Assembly (NCBI GenBank): GCA_002284615.2 | Contig: MU069554.1 | Coordinates: forward strand, 36,308-46,686 | DNA from: Dunaliella salina | Lineage: Eukaryota > Chlorophyta > Chlorophyceae > Chlamydomonadales > Dunaliellaceae | DNA length: 10,379 nt | Direction of reading: 5' to 3' | Shown: in pieces, positions 1-6,853 of the stretch | How positions within the stretch are numbered: the first letter of the stretch is position 1 | Layout: the number at the start of each line of letters is the position of its first letter | Position numbers and translations under genes: made by a program | Notes under the pieces: generated by a model | What the model saw: the letters and a program-made list of their open reading frames with translations, nothing else | Databases searched by the model: none | What the model was told of the DNA's origin: nothing

Positions 1-363
1 TCAATACTTCAGCAGCTTTCAGGGATCAGCAGTCAGACAGGAGGCACACAAGGTCAATTACTTCCGCCATGAAGTATGACCGTGCTTGGGGTGACGAAGA
101 TGGGTGTGTCTTTGAGGTGTGTTCTGCCTGGAGGTCACTGGTGATGGGCAGCTTGGGTGTGGGCCTGGTGATGAAGTCCTTTCTTTTATAACTTTTTCCT
201 TGAAGTTCATGGTGCCATGTTGGGCTTTCTCATGTCCTCCCCCAGCCAACTGCCACTGCGGTCACGCGTTTGTTTAAATAATAGGCTACACCTATCTTAA
301 ATAAATATTTAGGAACAAGAGTTTCCAACTCTTATTGCAAACTGACCATCAATAATTATTATT

Positions 364-415
364 ATTAATTAATTATTATTACATATTCAATTAATTAATT
401 ATTATTACATATTCA
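364..415. repeat. Tandem duplication of a 26-bp AT-rich unit
   Basis: Two apparently identical 26-bp units lie head to tail (364-389 and 390-415), each ending in ACATATTCA and made of ATTA/ATT runs. This is a recent-looking slippage-type duplication in an AT-rich patch. No function is implied. Confidence 0.85.
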
Positions 416-1502
416 GTTTAACATGAAGTCATGTACAACTTGAACACTAATCACAATAAACCCCTATAAATGTCAACAAGCTTACTCAGAAATTGAAGTG
501 GAAAATTCTTATGCAACAAACACAGACGTGAGCAACAATTTCGTTCATTCATGTACACTGTAGGGGTGTTCACCCCCAGACCAAGTTGCTCCAATCCCAT
601 TTTTGACTTCATGAGTGGTTTCCTGGTGGAAAATGGGGCAGCAAAACTGGTCTCAGAATGTGGGATGGTGCAGTGGCTGGGGAGATACAGGGGGTGGGGG
701 TCCAGACAGAGACTGGACCCCCTCTCCAAAAAAACACGTGGTGCTTAATATGAGGAATCGAACTTTAAAAATATAAATCAAAAAGTCCGTCTGCACATGT
801 TTTATGAGCCCAGGTGCACCAGCTGTCAGGTTTGAAAATTTGACAGGTTTTGCGATATCGCCTTCCTGACGGGCCATCAACATCGCTGCTTTTGGGGCAC
901 GAGTGCTTAAATCAATTCATTAAATCATTCCCTAAATTTTGAGGCAGCGACTCCACACAGGTGGAGCCACAGCAGCTGTTGCACAGGTTTGACCAGCAGG
1001 AAGGAGCACCCTGGAGCCAGCAGCAGCTCGGACAGCCTGCCCCATACCCTCCCAGACCTGCATAAAGACGTAAGGAAGTACATCCTGCGGCCAGGCTGCT
1101 TCAGCTGCAGGCTGGGAACATGCTGAGTAGGTGGCAAGGGGTCTGATACGCATGCAGCTCACGCATGCACTCCAGCTGGCCTGCTGGGTGCACTCCCGCA
1201 CTCAATGAGCACATGCAAGGGCCAATGAGGTCAAAATGCACGCATTCGAGGCCAGGGGGCCCCTCTGCAGCACACCTGACACACCCCCTGCATGCTCACC
1301 ACTGAAACGCAAAACGTTGGACAGCTGACCATGAGCTGCCCCAAACCTTACAGGCCCTGTGTTAGAAGGTGGCTATGGGTACCTGTGAGGTCTGGGTAAG
1401 TTTTCAGAGGATGGTATGCAAGGGCTAGGGAGCAGGTCATGATGGTGTGCTCAGATGAGGCCACTTGGACAGCTCTCACCATCTAAATGCATTTACCCCT
1501 GA

Positions 1503-1832
1503 CACCTAATGCACCAAAATCCATTTTCTGCATCAGCACTCCAGCACATGAGCACCCCAAAAAGGGGGTCATAGCCCATCAGTCATGCATTTTGCAGCGC
1601 TCCCGCCGCGCACCTTCCGTGCAAAAGCACCTAAAATGAGCACGTTTCCCCCAGCAGGCACCCGCGCACTTGCGCATTCCCAATTTCCCACACACATACC
1701 CTTCAAATCACCATGCTGGACCCCCATGCCGAGTTTCGTGCCAAAACAATCACCCTGGAGGCACTTAATGCACCAAAAGCCATTTTTTTGTGTCAGCACT
1801 TAGGCAAATGAGCACCTCAAAAAGGGGGTCAT
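1503..1832. repeat. Pair of ~70-bp diverged direct repeats
   Basis: The segments 1503-1572 and 1762-1832 align along their whole length with roughly ten differences. Both begin CAC(C/T)TAATGCACCAAAA and end in AAAAAGGGGGTCAT, and they lie about 260 bp apart in the same orientation. In the first copy the end forms a CCCC-AAAAA-GGGG hairpin. The sequence between them (1573-1761) is unlike the repeats and carries no gene. Either this is a diverged tandem duplication or two fragments of one dispersed family. Confidence 0.75.
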
Positions 1833-2457
1833 TCTGAAAGTTGTCCGTTTTGGTCAAACAGCACACCGTTGGATACCTTATGACATAAGAATAGTATTAC
1901 AACAAAAATGACCCCAAAACATTGCCTGGCTGGTCAGGAACAGGCTCAAACGCCTATTTTTAGCATTAAAAAGCAACGATTCTGGCAGGCAGCAGCCCTG
2001 AGCAGCCTTGTTCCGCCCCATTTTGCTCGTGCTGCAGTATCATATTGTGTTAAAGATCTGTGCCCAATTGGGGACAGAGAAATAGCACTCCAAACCTTTT
2101 ATGCCCCTCCTTGTATGCAAAAATGGCCAAAAAAGGCCAAAAACACACATTTTCCCAAGCCAGCTTGCCCATTTTGGGGTTGTTTTCAAGAAATAGCATA
2201 TCAATGGATAGGTAAACACATTAGGCATCCATTAAAACAAAAATGACAAAAATCAGACTGTTTCCTGGCCAGTTATAAAAGGTTTTGCATGGTAACCCCT
2301 GATCAGGGCTGAAATGTCCATTTTTGGGGCGCCCAGATCAGCCCCTGGGCCGAATTTCAAAATTCCAAGTTGGCAGCCCTTAATATTTACTAAATGTGCA
2401 CCTATTGTCAAATTTTCAAGTCATTTGGTGAAAGTCACCCCGGGGCGTGAACACCCC

Positions 2458-2652
2458 TACACTGGTGTGCAACTTGTGCTATCAGGGCATGCACAATGCT
2501 TCAAGTACATCTTGTTGATGCATAGATGAAGTGGATGATATTCGATAGAATCTTATAAATTGCAGAAAGAAAAGCGCTTATTTCAAACAGAGATGGGTCA
2601 AACACTAAACTCATTCATGCATACTGGTATGCGACTGTTGCTATCAGGGCAT
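2458..2652. repeat. Pair of 33-bp direct repeats with a covarying palindrome
   Basis: The segments 2458-2490 and 2620-2652 differ at six of 33 positions and share the end TGCTATCAGGGCAT. Each holds a small palindrome around TG: ACAC-TG-GTGT at 2459-2468 and GCATAC-TG-GTATGC at 2619-2632. A C-to-T change in the left arm (2460 against 2622) is matched by the complementary G-to-A in the right arm (2467 against 2629). A related inverted fragment lies at 559-573, which is the reverse complement of 2447-2461. Confidence 0.65.
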
Positions 2653-2754
2653 TTAATTGTTAAGATCCCTCGAAAACGAGCCAACCAGGTGGGCACGCGT
2701 TAGTTCGTACCATTGTGCCTTGGATTGCTTGCATAATTGCGTTCCATAGAAATA

Positions 2755-2930
2755 AGGCGGCTCATGCTCTCGCCAAGAACGCACGCCCTGGCTCATAATT
2801 CAACCGCTTTCTGCTTGATTTATATATTACAAATCATTCCCTAATTTTTTAAACGCCGCAAGCGGCTGCTCAGGGGGCTCATGCTCTCGTCAAGAACGCA
2901 CGCCCTGGCTCAAAATTCAATGTCATTCTG
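2755..2930. repeat. Satellite array, left part (~117-bp monomer)
   Basis: A tandem repeat recognisable by GGCTCATGCTCTCG (starts at 2759 and 2876, period 117), followed by a CAAGAACGCACGCCCTGGCT block, an AATTCAA...TTCTGCT segment, a TATATATTAC AT-rich step, and AAACGCCGCAAGCGGC, which contains a perfect GCCGC/GCGGC hairpin at 2855-2866. The second monomer is cut off after TTCTGCT at about 2930, where sequence unlike the satellite begins. The same family continues at 7113, so this is the left half of one array. It is probably a host satellite; its dispersal cannot be judged from one window. Confidence 0.85.
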
Positions 2931-2936
2931 CTCGCG

Positions 2937-3310
2937 GTAGTGAACTCGAGAGGATGACGAAGGACGGAGAAAGGTCATCGTCACCATTCTCTTATCGTCG
3001 TGTTGTCGTCAGAATCCACGTAGTGGACTCGAGGAGAGCACGAAGGACGAAGAAAGTTCGTCGACGCTATTCTCTTATCGTCGTGTGCTGTCACCATCCA
3101 CGTAGTGGACTCGAGTGGATGACGAAGGACGGAGAAAGGACTGCAACGCTATTCTTCGATTGTCGTCTTTCTGTCAGAATCCACTTGATGAACTCGATGA
3201 GAGCACGAAGGGGACAGAAAGTGCGTCGACGCTATTCTCTGACTGTCGTGTTGTCTTCACCATTCACGTGGTGAACGAGAGAGGACGACGAAAGGGACAG
3301 AAAGGTCATC
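2937..3310. repeat. 83-bp tandem array with two-unit higher-order pattern
   Basis: Units run 2937-3019 (83), 3020-3101 (82), 3102-3184 (83), 3185-3267 (83), then a partial unit to about 3310. Each starts GTAGTGRACTCGAG or a close variant, has an ACGAAGG...GAAAG core and ends in TATCGTCGT-like sequence and CCAC. Units 1 and 3 share GGATGACGAAGGACGGAG, while units 2 and 4 share GAGAGCACGAAGG, so the true unit is a ~165-bp dimer. That length is divisible by three, which keeps a plus-strand frame (2954-3274) open with two 55-residue arginine-rich repeats; this is more likely a by-product than a protein. Unit junctions form small hairpins such as TCCAC-GTA-GTGGA and TTCAC-GTG-GTGAA. Confidence 0.85.
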
Positions 3311-3480
3311 GTTGGAAGGTGGAGAACTCCCACGGCACCCGACCGGAGACCAAGCACGAGGGCTTCCTCGTGATGTCTCAGGCGATGATCCACCCCTCGT
3401 GTCTGACCAAAAAACAACAACGAGCCTTCCACGACAAGAAAGACGTCAAGGTGTTGTCTTACCCCTCGGCCGTCGCTTGA
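3115..3480 (+). pseudogene. 3' remnant of an unidentified plus-strand gene
   Basis: An open frame ends at TGA 3478-3480. Its last ~57 codons, from about 3309 onward, look coding: third positions are strongly G/C and the peptide is a normal mix (for example EGFLVMSQAMIHPSCLTKKQ). Upstream the frame runs into the 83-bp tandem array and has no ATG; 3115 is only a GTG, and the first in-frame ATG is at 3373. I therefore read it as the C-terminal end of a gene whose 5' part was replaced or swamped by repeat expansion. It converges on the ankyrin-like gene, with 49 bp between the stops containing a 10-bp palindrome (GACGATCGTC, 3496-3505). No family is recognised. It could still be a chance frame; if real, it fits the tight gene packing of the island. 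Confidence 0.35.
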
Positions 3481-3529
3481 CCGAGCGTACAGGACGACGA
3501 TCGTCTTGCAATGACGAGAGCAGACCGTT

Positions 3530-4693
3530 TTACGTCGGAGATTCCAGGGGCTTCCTCGTGTCGGCAGCAAGCGCGGCAGCACGGAAGGCGCACGCCGTGC
3601 GCTCGAACCCTCGGCGCCCCGGAAAGGGCGCATATGTGTACGACAGCCAAGCGTCTACGATGACCGACCGGGCCCACGTGTTGCGCGCGCGCAGACGGCG
3701 GTACCAAGCCCGTAAGATGACCCGGAGCGCGTGCAGTCGCGACACCACCCTCGCGATATCTCTTTCCGAAACGTGTCGAAGACTGCCTCCGTGAAGAGCT
3801 CCGTACGTCAGACAGTCCCAATTGCGGGTTTCCGCGGCCAGCGCGCAGGTATCGTCGTTCCACGGGCAGCCGTGCTCGTGGGCGTAAGTCAGACAGTCCA
3901 GGTGGCCGTCGCCGGCCGCCATCGTGCACGTGTCCGCGTCCCACGGGCAGCCGCGCTCGTGGGCGTAAGCCAAACATGCCAGGTGACCGTTGTAGGCTGC
4001 GTTCGTGCACGTATGTTTGCTCCATGGGCAGCCGCGCTCGTGGGCGTACGCCAGACAGTCCAGGTGGCCGTGGTTGGCCGCCGACTCGCACGTGTTCGCA
4101 TCCCACGGGCAGCCGCGCTCGTGGGCGTACGCCAGACAGTCCAGGTGGCCGTCGTGGGCCGCCCTCGCACACGTCTCCGCGTCCCACGGGCAGCCCCGCT
4201 CGTGGGCGTAAGCCAGACACGCCAGGTGACCCAAGTAGGCCGCCCTCGTGCACGTCCATACTGTCCACGGGCAGCCCCGCTCGTGGGCGTAAGCCAGACA
4301 CGACAGGTGACCATTGTAGGCCGCCTGCATGCACGTCCATTTGTCCCACGGGCAGCCGTGCTCGTGGGCATAAGCCAGACAGTCTAGGTGGCCGTTGTAG
4401 GCCGCCGACTCGCACGTCTCCGAATCCCACGGGCAACCGCGCTCGTGGGCGTAAGTCAAACAGTCCAGGTGGCCGTTGTGGGCCGCCCGCGAGCACGTAT
4501 ATATGCTCTACGGGCAGCCGTGCTCGTGGGCGTAAGTCAGACACGACAGGTGACCGTTGTAGGCCGCCCATATGCACGTCCACTCGTCCCACGGGCAGCC
4601 GTGTTCGTGGGCGTGCGCCAAACCGGCCAAGTCGCCGCTCTTGGCCGCTTCAGTGCAAATCCTTGCGACGTCGCCTCTGTTTTTCATTTTCAT
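3530..4693 (-). pseudogene. Giant-virus-type ankyrin-like repeat gene with in-frame amber stop
   Basis: Start is ATG at 4693-4691 (a second ATG lies two codons on) and the stop is TAA at 3532-3530: 387 codon positions in one frame. About ten 27-residue repeats follow the pattern CLxYAHExGCPWDxxTCxxAAxxGHLx, the short ankyrin-like repeat common in giant viruses; such proteins are thought to bind other proteins inside the infected cell. The repeats end at about residue 300, followed by an arginine-rich tail (RVILRAWYRRLRARNTWARS) and no recognised domain. No F-box is visible. Codon 62 (4510-4508) is TAG where the second repeat should carry the TGG of GCPW: one base change, frame intact on both sides. 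The downstream part has no ATG near its beginning, so a full product would need readthrough. The 81-bp DNA period leaves other frames open on both strands; these are shadows. Expression is unknown. It follows the next gene by 25 bp and is the last of a co-directional minus-strand trio. Confidence 0.85.
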
Positions 4694-4718
4694 GACGTGT
4701 GATGGATGATGCGTGTGT

Positions 4719-5159
4719 CTAGAAATCGGTCGTCCTCCGTTGAATGTGATTGACCAAGAGAGAGCGCACATGTGCATCCTCTTGATTCACCTCGTAGGAA
4801 GAAATATCGACGGCCTCTTTTTTGGCCTCGACGAGATCGCTGACGAAATAACGCAGCGTGTCTTTCCCCGCGAACAGGTCGAGGCGCACGCGATCCTTGT
4901 ACGCGTCGAGGTGCTGAAGGAGACGTTCGAACGCCAGGGTGTTGGCATCCGACACGAAGCGGTCGAAAATGTGAACGATGTCCTCGTTTGCGTCTGTCTG
5001 CGTCGAACACCTTTGGTCTTTTTGTTGTCGTTGTTGTTCTTCGTCGAGTATGAGTCCGTCGAGTTGGATTCGATCCGCCTCTTTCATGCCTTCCAGTGTG
5101 GTCTTTCGCGCGACGTCCAGACGGTAAATCAAAGGCCGATCTTCGTCGTCGTACATCAT
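4719..5159 (-). CDS. Hypothetical protein of the viral-like cluster, 146 aa
   Basis: I do not recognise this protein. The first in-frame ATG is at 5159 (MMYDDEDRPL...; the next codon is also ATG); the frame is open to 5183 but without ATG. It ends at TAG 4721-4719. It is soluble and highly charged with no signal peptide or membrane segment. An N-terminal portion (YRLDVARKTTLEGMKEADRI) is followed by a Glu/Gln-rich linker (DEEQQRQQKDQ), then a predicted helical part of about 80 residues with regularly spaced leucine, phenylalanine and charged residues (DRFVSDANTLAFERLLQHLD). The antisense frame is also open but its composition is a poor fit for a protein. It lies 58 bp after the upstream gene and 25 bp before the ankyrin-like gene, same strand, as in compact NCLDV gene clusters. 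A small virion or regulatory protein is possible but unsupported. Confidence 0.65.
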   Translation of the reverse strand: MMYDDEDRPLIYRLDVARKTTLEGMKEADRIQLDGLILDEEQQRQQKDQRCSTQTDANEDIVHIFDRFVSDANTLAFERLLQHLDAYKDRVRLDLFAGKDTLRYFVSDLVEAKKEAVDISSYEVNQEDAHVRSLLVNHIQRRTTDF

Positions 5160-5217
5160 CGTACACCGTTGTACACGCAACAACTACTTTGACTCTCGAC
5201 TTTCTCGTCACATCGCG

Positions 5218-5583
5218 TTATTGACGCACGTTTATTTTTTTCTTTTCTTTTCGGTTCTCCCGTGCGAAACGAGAGAACGAGGAACTCGCGGGGGGATACG
5301 GGAACTCACCGGCGTGGTGGAGGGCGTGTTGCTTCATCGAGGCGTACGTCTGTAAATACGACGACAATGACCGTAAGGCTTGTTCTTGTTCTTGTTCTTG
5401 TCGTTGTTCTTGTTGTCGTCGTTCCTCCTCCGTGTTCTGATGAACAATCACCCCACGACGTATCCGATTATCCTCCAGCATGTGTGCAACGGCGGTATAA
5501 TAACGCAACAAATCTTCCCTCGAATTATTCGAGTTTTGAGAAACTTTTTGATACAGCGCGTCGAGTGTGTTCGTGGTGTCCAT
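5218..5583 (-). CDS. Hypothetical Gln/Glu-rich protein of the viral-like cluster, 121 aa
   Basis: I do not recognise this protein. It starts at ATG 5583-5581 (MDTTNTLDALYQKVSQ...); the frame extends 11 codons further upstream but without an ATG. The stop is TAA 5220-5218. Order: a Ser/Asn-containing N-terminus, a likely helix (REDLLRYYTAVAHMLEDNRI), a Glu/Gln/Arg run (RRQQEQRQEQEQEQ) suited to a coiled coil and coded by an imperfect TTGTTC-type microsatellite at about 5380-5415, another helix, a Pro/Ser stretch (PYPPASSSF), and a basic tail (RENRKEKKK). No membrane segment or signal peptide. It is the first gene of the minus-strand trio and has an AAAATTGA octamer 58 nt upstream of its ATG. 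Function is unknown. Confidence 0.6.
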   Translation of the reverse strand: MDTTNTLDALYQKVSQNSNNSREDLLRYYTAVAHMLEDNRIRRGVIVHQNTEEERRQQEQRQEQEQEQALRSLSSYLQTYASMKQHALHHAGEFPYPPASSSFSRFARENRKEKKKINVRQ

Positions 5584-5641
5584 GTTCGTGTCCGTGTCTT
5601 TCGTTCGTTTAGGCAAGACTCGAGAACAGATCTTCGACTTT

Positions 5642-5649
5642 TCAATTTT
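5642..5649 (-). promoter_or_regulatory. Candidate giant-virus early-promoter octamer AAAATTGA
   Basis: The minus strand reads AAAATTGA here, ending 58 nt before the ATG of the 121-aa gene, in an AT-rich leader. This octamer is the known early-gene promoter motif of Mimivirus and its relatives, where it typically lies some 50-100 nt upstream of the start. I found it upstream of the first gene of the trio only, which would suit one promoter serving a cluster. One 8-mer in AT-rich DNA can be chance. Confidence 0.4.
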
Positions 5650-6282
5650 ATTTTTTCAAACCAACCTTTGTTTCTTTGTTTGTTTTCTCACAACAAACAT
5701 TCGGTTGTTTGTTTGTGCTTTTCAAAACAATGTATAAGATCGGCACAAATTCCGTACATGGTACATGGTGTGTAATTATTACATCTACTACTCAAATCAA
5801 ATCAAATCAAATCAAAGAACGATATCATAGTCACATGCGGTCACGATCAACGTGAATGTATGGATGAATGGATGAATGTTCGTTCCTCTCCCTTTCCCTT
5901 TCCCATGCTGAAATAGCAAAATGTCTGAACGATGGTTTTCATTTCACGCACGCTCACCCACTTATCCGCTCCATTCACTCATCCGCTCATCCGCCAATCC
6001 ATTCGTCCACTCGTCTACCGCATACATAAAAAAACAGATTCCATCGTGTTCCTGGTATGGTTCTCTTCATCCTTCATCCTTCATCCTCCATCCTCCATCT
6101 TCCACCTCTCCCCTCGGTACTCACACCTGAACTATAATGAATGTTGACCCAAACCGTCCGTCATTATAATTATAAGGAGCTACGGGAAAATCTCAATTAT
6201 ACGCCGATGATGAATGTAGACATTATTATTTCCCTCGAAAACAAAGTAAAGTGAAGAAAATACGAGCACAAGGAAAAATTTA
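5650..6282. other. Gene-free AT-rich and low-complexity stretch
   Basis: No gene is seen. It contains a patchwork of unrelated short repeats: TTTGTTTGTTT runs near 5670-5720, (TCAAA)5 at 5792-5816, TGGATGAA copies at about 5860-5878, CCCTTT copies near 5890, TCATCCGC-like copies at about 5965-6010, and TTCATCC/TCCATCC copies at 6066-6101. Plus-strand open frames here are by-products of these repeats. AT-rich sequence (TTATAATTATAAGG) follows at about 6163-6178. Confidence 0.6.
5792..5816. repeat. (TCAAA)5 microsatellite
   Basis: Five uninterrupted copies of TCAAA. A simple repeat in the gene-free part of the island. Confidence 0.95.
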
Positions 6283-6348
6283 TGTGTATAACCCGGTCTG
6301 TTCTCGTCGTAGAAAATCTGAGACATCGACATTCGATGTTTATACACA
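6283..6348. repeat. Nested inverted repeat / hairpin
   Basis: An outer pair, TGTGTATAA at 6283-6291 and TTATACACA at 6340-6348, encloses a perfect inner hairpin, ACATCGA-CAT-TCGATGT (6323-6339), that abuts the right outer arm. Giant viruses of the Mimivirus group end transcripts at such hairpins, so a transcript 3' end is one possibility, but no gene is seen ending here. Confidence 0.6.
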
Positions 6349-6351
6349 CAG

Positions 6352-6580
6352 TAAACACTTCACACAGGGCATCCGGACATCCGGACATCCGGGAATCAAG
6401 GCATCTTTTATTTCTAATGACAGGAAAAAATGCAAAAACGAATCATAAACACTTCACATTGGGCATCCGGACATCCGGACATCCGGGAATCAAGGCATCT
6501 TTTATTTCTAATGACAGGAAAAAATGCAAAAACGAATCAAGGCATCTTTTATTTCTAATGACAGGAAAAAATGCAAAAAC
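6352..6580. repeat. 47-bp modular tandem array (B-A-B-A-A)
   Basis: Two module types share the same 47-bp length. Type A begins GAATCAAGGCATCTTTTATT and ends AAAAATGCAAAAAC; copies lie at 6393-6439, 6487-6533 and 6534-6580 and look identical. Type B begins near TAAACACTTCACA and ends with three copies of an 8-bp unit (RCATCCGG); copies lie at 6440-6486 and, with a diverged start, about 6346-6392. The order is B-A-B-A-A. The open frame across it is periodic and is not regarded as a gene. The last A module runs directly into the 41-bp element at 6581. Confidence 0.85.
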
Positions 6581-6732
6581 GATGATACCTTGGCTCATTG
6601 CCAAGTACTTACACCGCTACATTATCCCCCCCTTTGACGCGAACTGTCCTCAGGAGCGAAAGACAATGCACGGAAAGCACCCCGAATGCGAACACGAAAC
6701 GAAATCGAAACGAAAGCTGAACGCGCCCAGTG

Positions 6733-6787
6733 CGAATCGAACCTGGGAGCTTCGCTACCAAATGTAACGGGGAAGGCAACTGAGCCA
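6733..6787 (-). repeat. tRNA-like sequence with Pol III A and B boxes
   Basis: On the minus strand TGGCTCAGTTGCC (6787-6775) matches an A box and GGTTCGATTCG (6743-6733) matches the B box GGTTCGANTCC at ten of eleven positions; 31 nt separate them, as in a tRNA gene. The surrounding sequence does not fold into a cloverleaf: the acceptor ends do not pair, and the strongest local pairing, CCCAG/CTGGG around the B box, is off register. It is therefore not a functional tRNA but resembles a tRNA-derived SINE head or a decayed tRNA. The second copy (7004-7070) keeps the A box (7034-7046) but lacks the B box. Confidence 0.5.
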
Positions 6788-6853
6788 CGAAAAGCGTAGT
6801 CACCGCGCAACGATGATACCTTGGCTCATTGCCAAGTACTTACACCGCTACAG

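Larger units (their letters stand above)
1..2754. other. Gene-poor, repeat-bearing flank
   Basis: No gene is supported here. Open frames are short, lack codon bias and match no family I recognise. Two weak coding-like tails exist: a 25-codon plus-strand frame entering from the left edge and stopping at 77-79, and a glutamine/proline-rich stretch after a possible acceptor (CACAG) near 960 that stops at about 1065. Neither can be tied to a neighbouring exon. The stretch holds several diverged duplicated repeats, listed separately, an AT-rich patch at 340-420, and a small inverted repeat CTGTCA/TGACAG at 823-828 and 841-846. It reads as old, repeat-derived intergenic DNA of the host. Confidence 0.5.

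Noticed and set aside
2..79. 25-codon plus-strand tail at the left edge ending in TGA
   Set aside because: It has a natural-looking composition, but a 25-codon frame at a window edge cannot be judged.
913..950. Possible satellite fragment (AATCATTCCCTAAATTTTGAGGCAGCG)
   Set aside because: It resembles about 20 bp of the satellite's AT-rich step, but too short a match to call without a search.
932..1201. 89-codon minus-strand frame and a Gln/Pro-rich plus-strand stretch at about 961-1065
   Set aside because: Both could be exon fragments, but no splice partner, family motif or consistent codon bias supports either.
2954..3274. Plus-strand frame coding two 55-residue arginine-rich repeats
   Set aside because: It follows directly from the ~165-bp dimer of the tandem array; no domain is recognised and codon use does not look coding.
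3459..4695. Long open frames on both strands over the ankyrin region, including a Pro/Gly/Arg-rich plus-strand frame resembling collagen
   Set aside because: The 81-bp repeat period is divisible by three, so any frame lacking a stop in the consensus stays open throughout. Only the minus-strand ankyrin frame shows a real repeat family and a credible start.
4713..5192. 159-codon plus-strand frame opposite the 146-aa gene
   Set aside because: It is antisense to a better frame; its hydrophobic composition mirrors charged codons on the minus strand and it matches no recognised protein.
6282..6767. 161-codon plus-strand frame
   Set aside because: Most of it is translated 47-bp repeat modules (HLLFLMTGKNAKT repeated) and then tRNA-like sequence.
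6733..6811. A functional tRNA gene
   Set aside because: A and B boxes are present, but acceptor, D and T stems do not pair properly and no anticodon arm can be placed.
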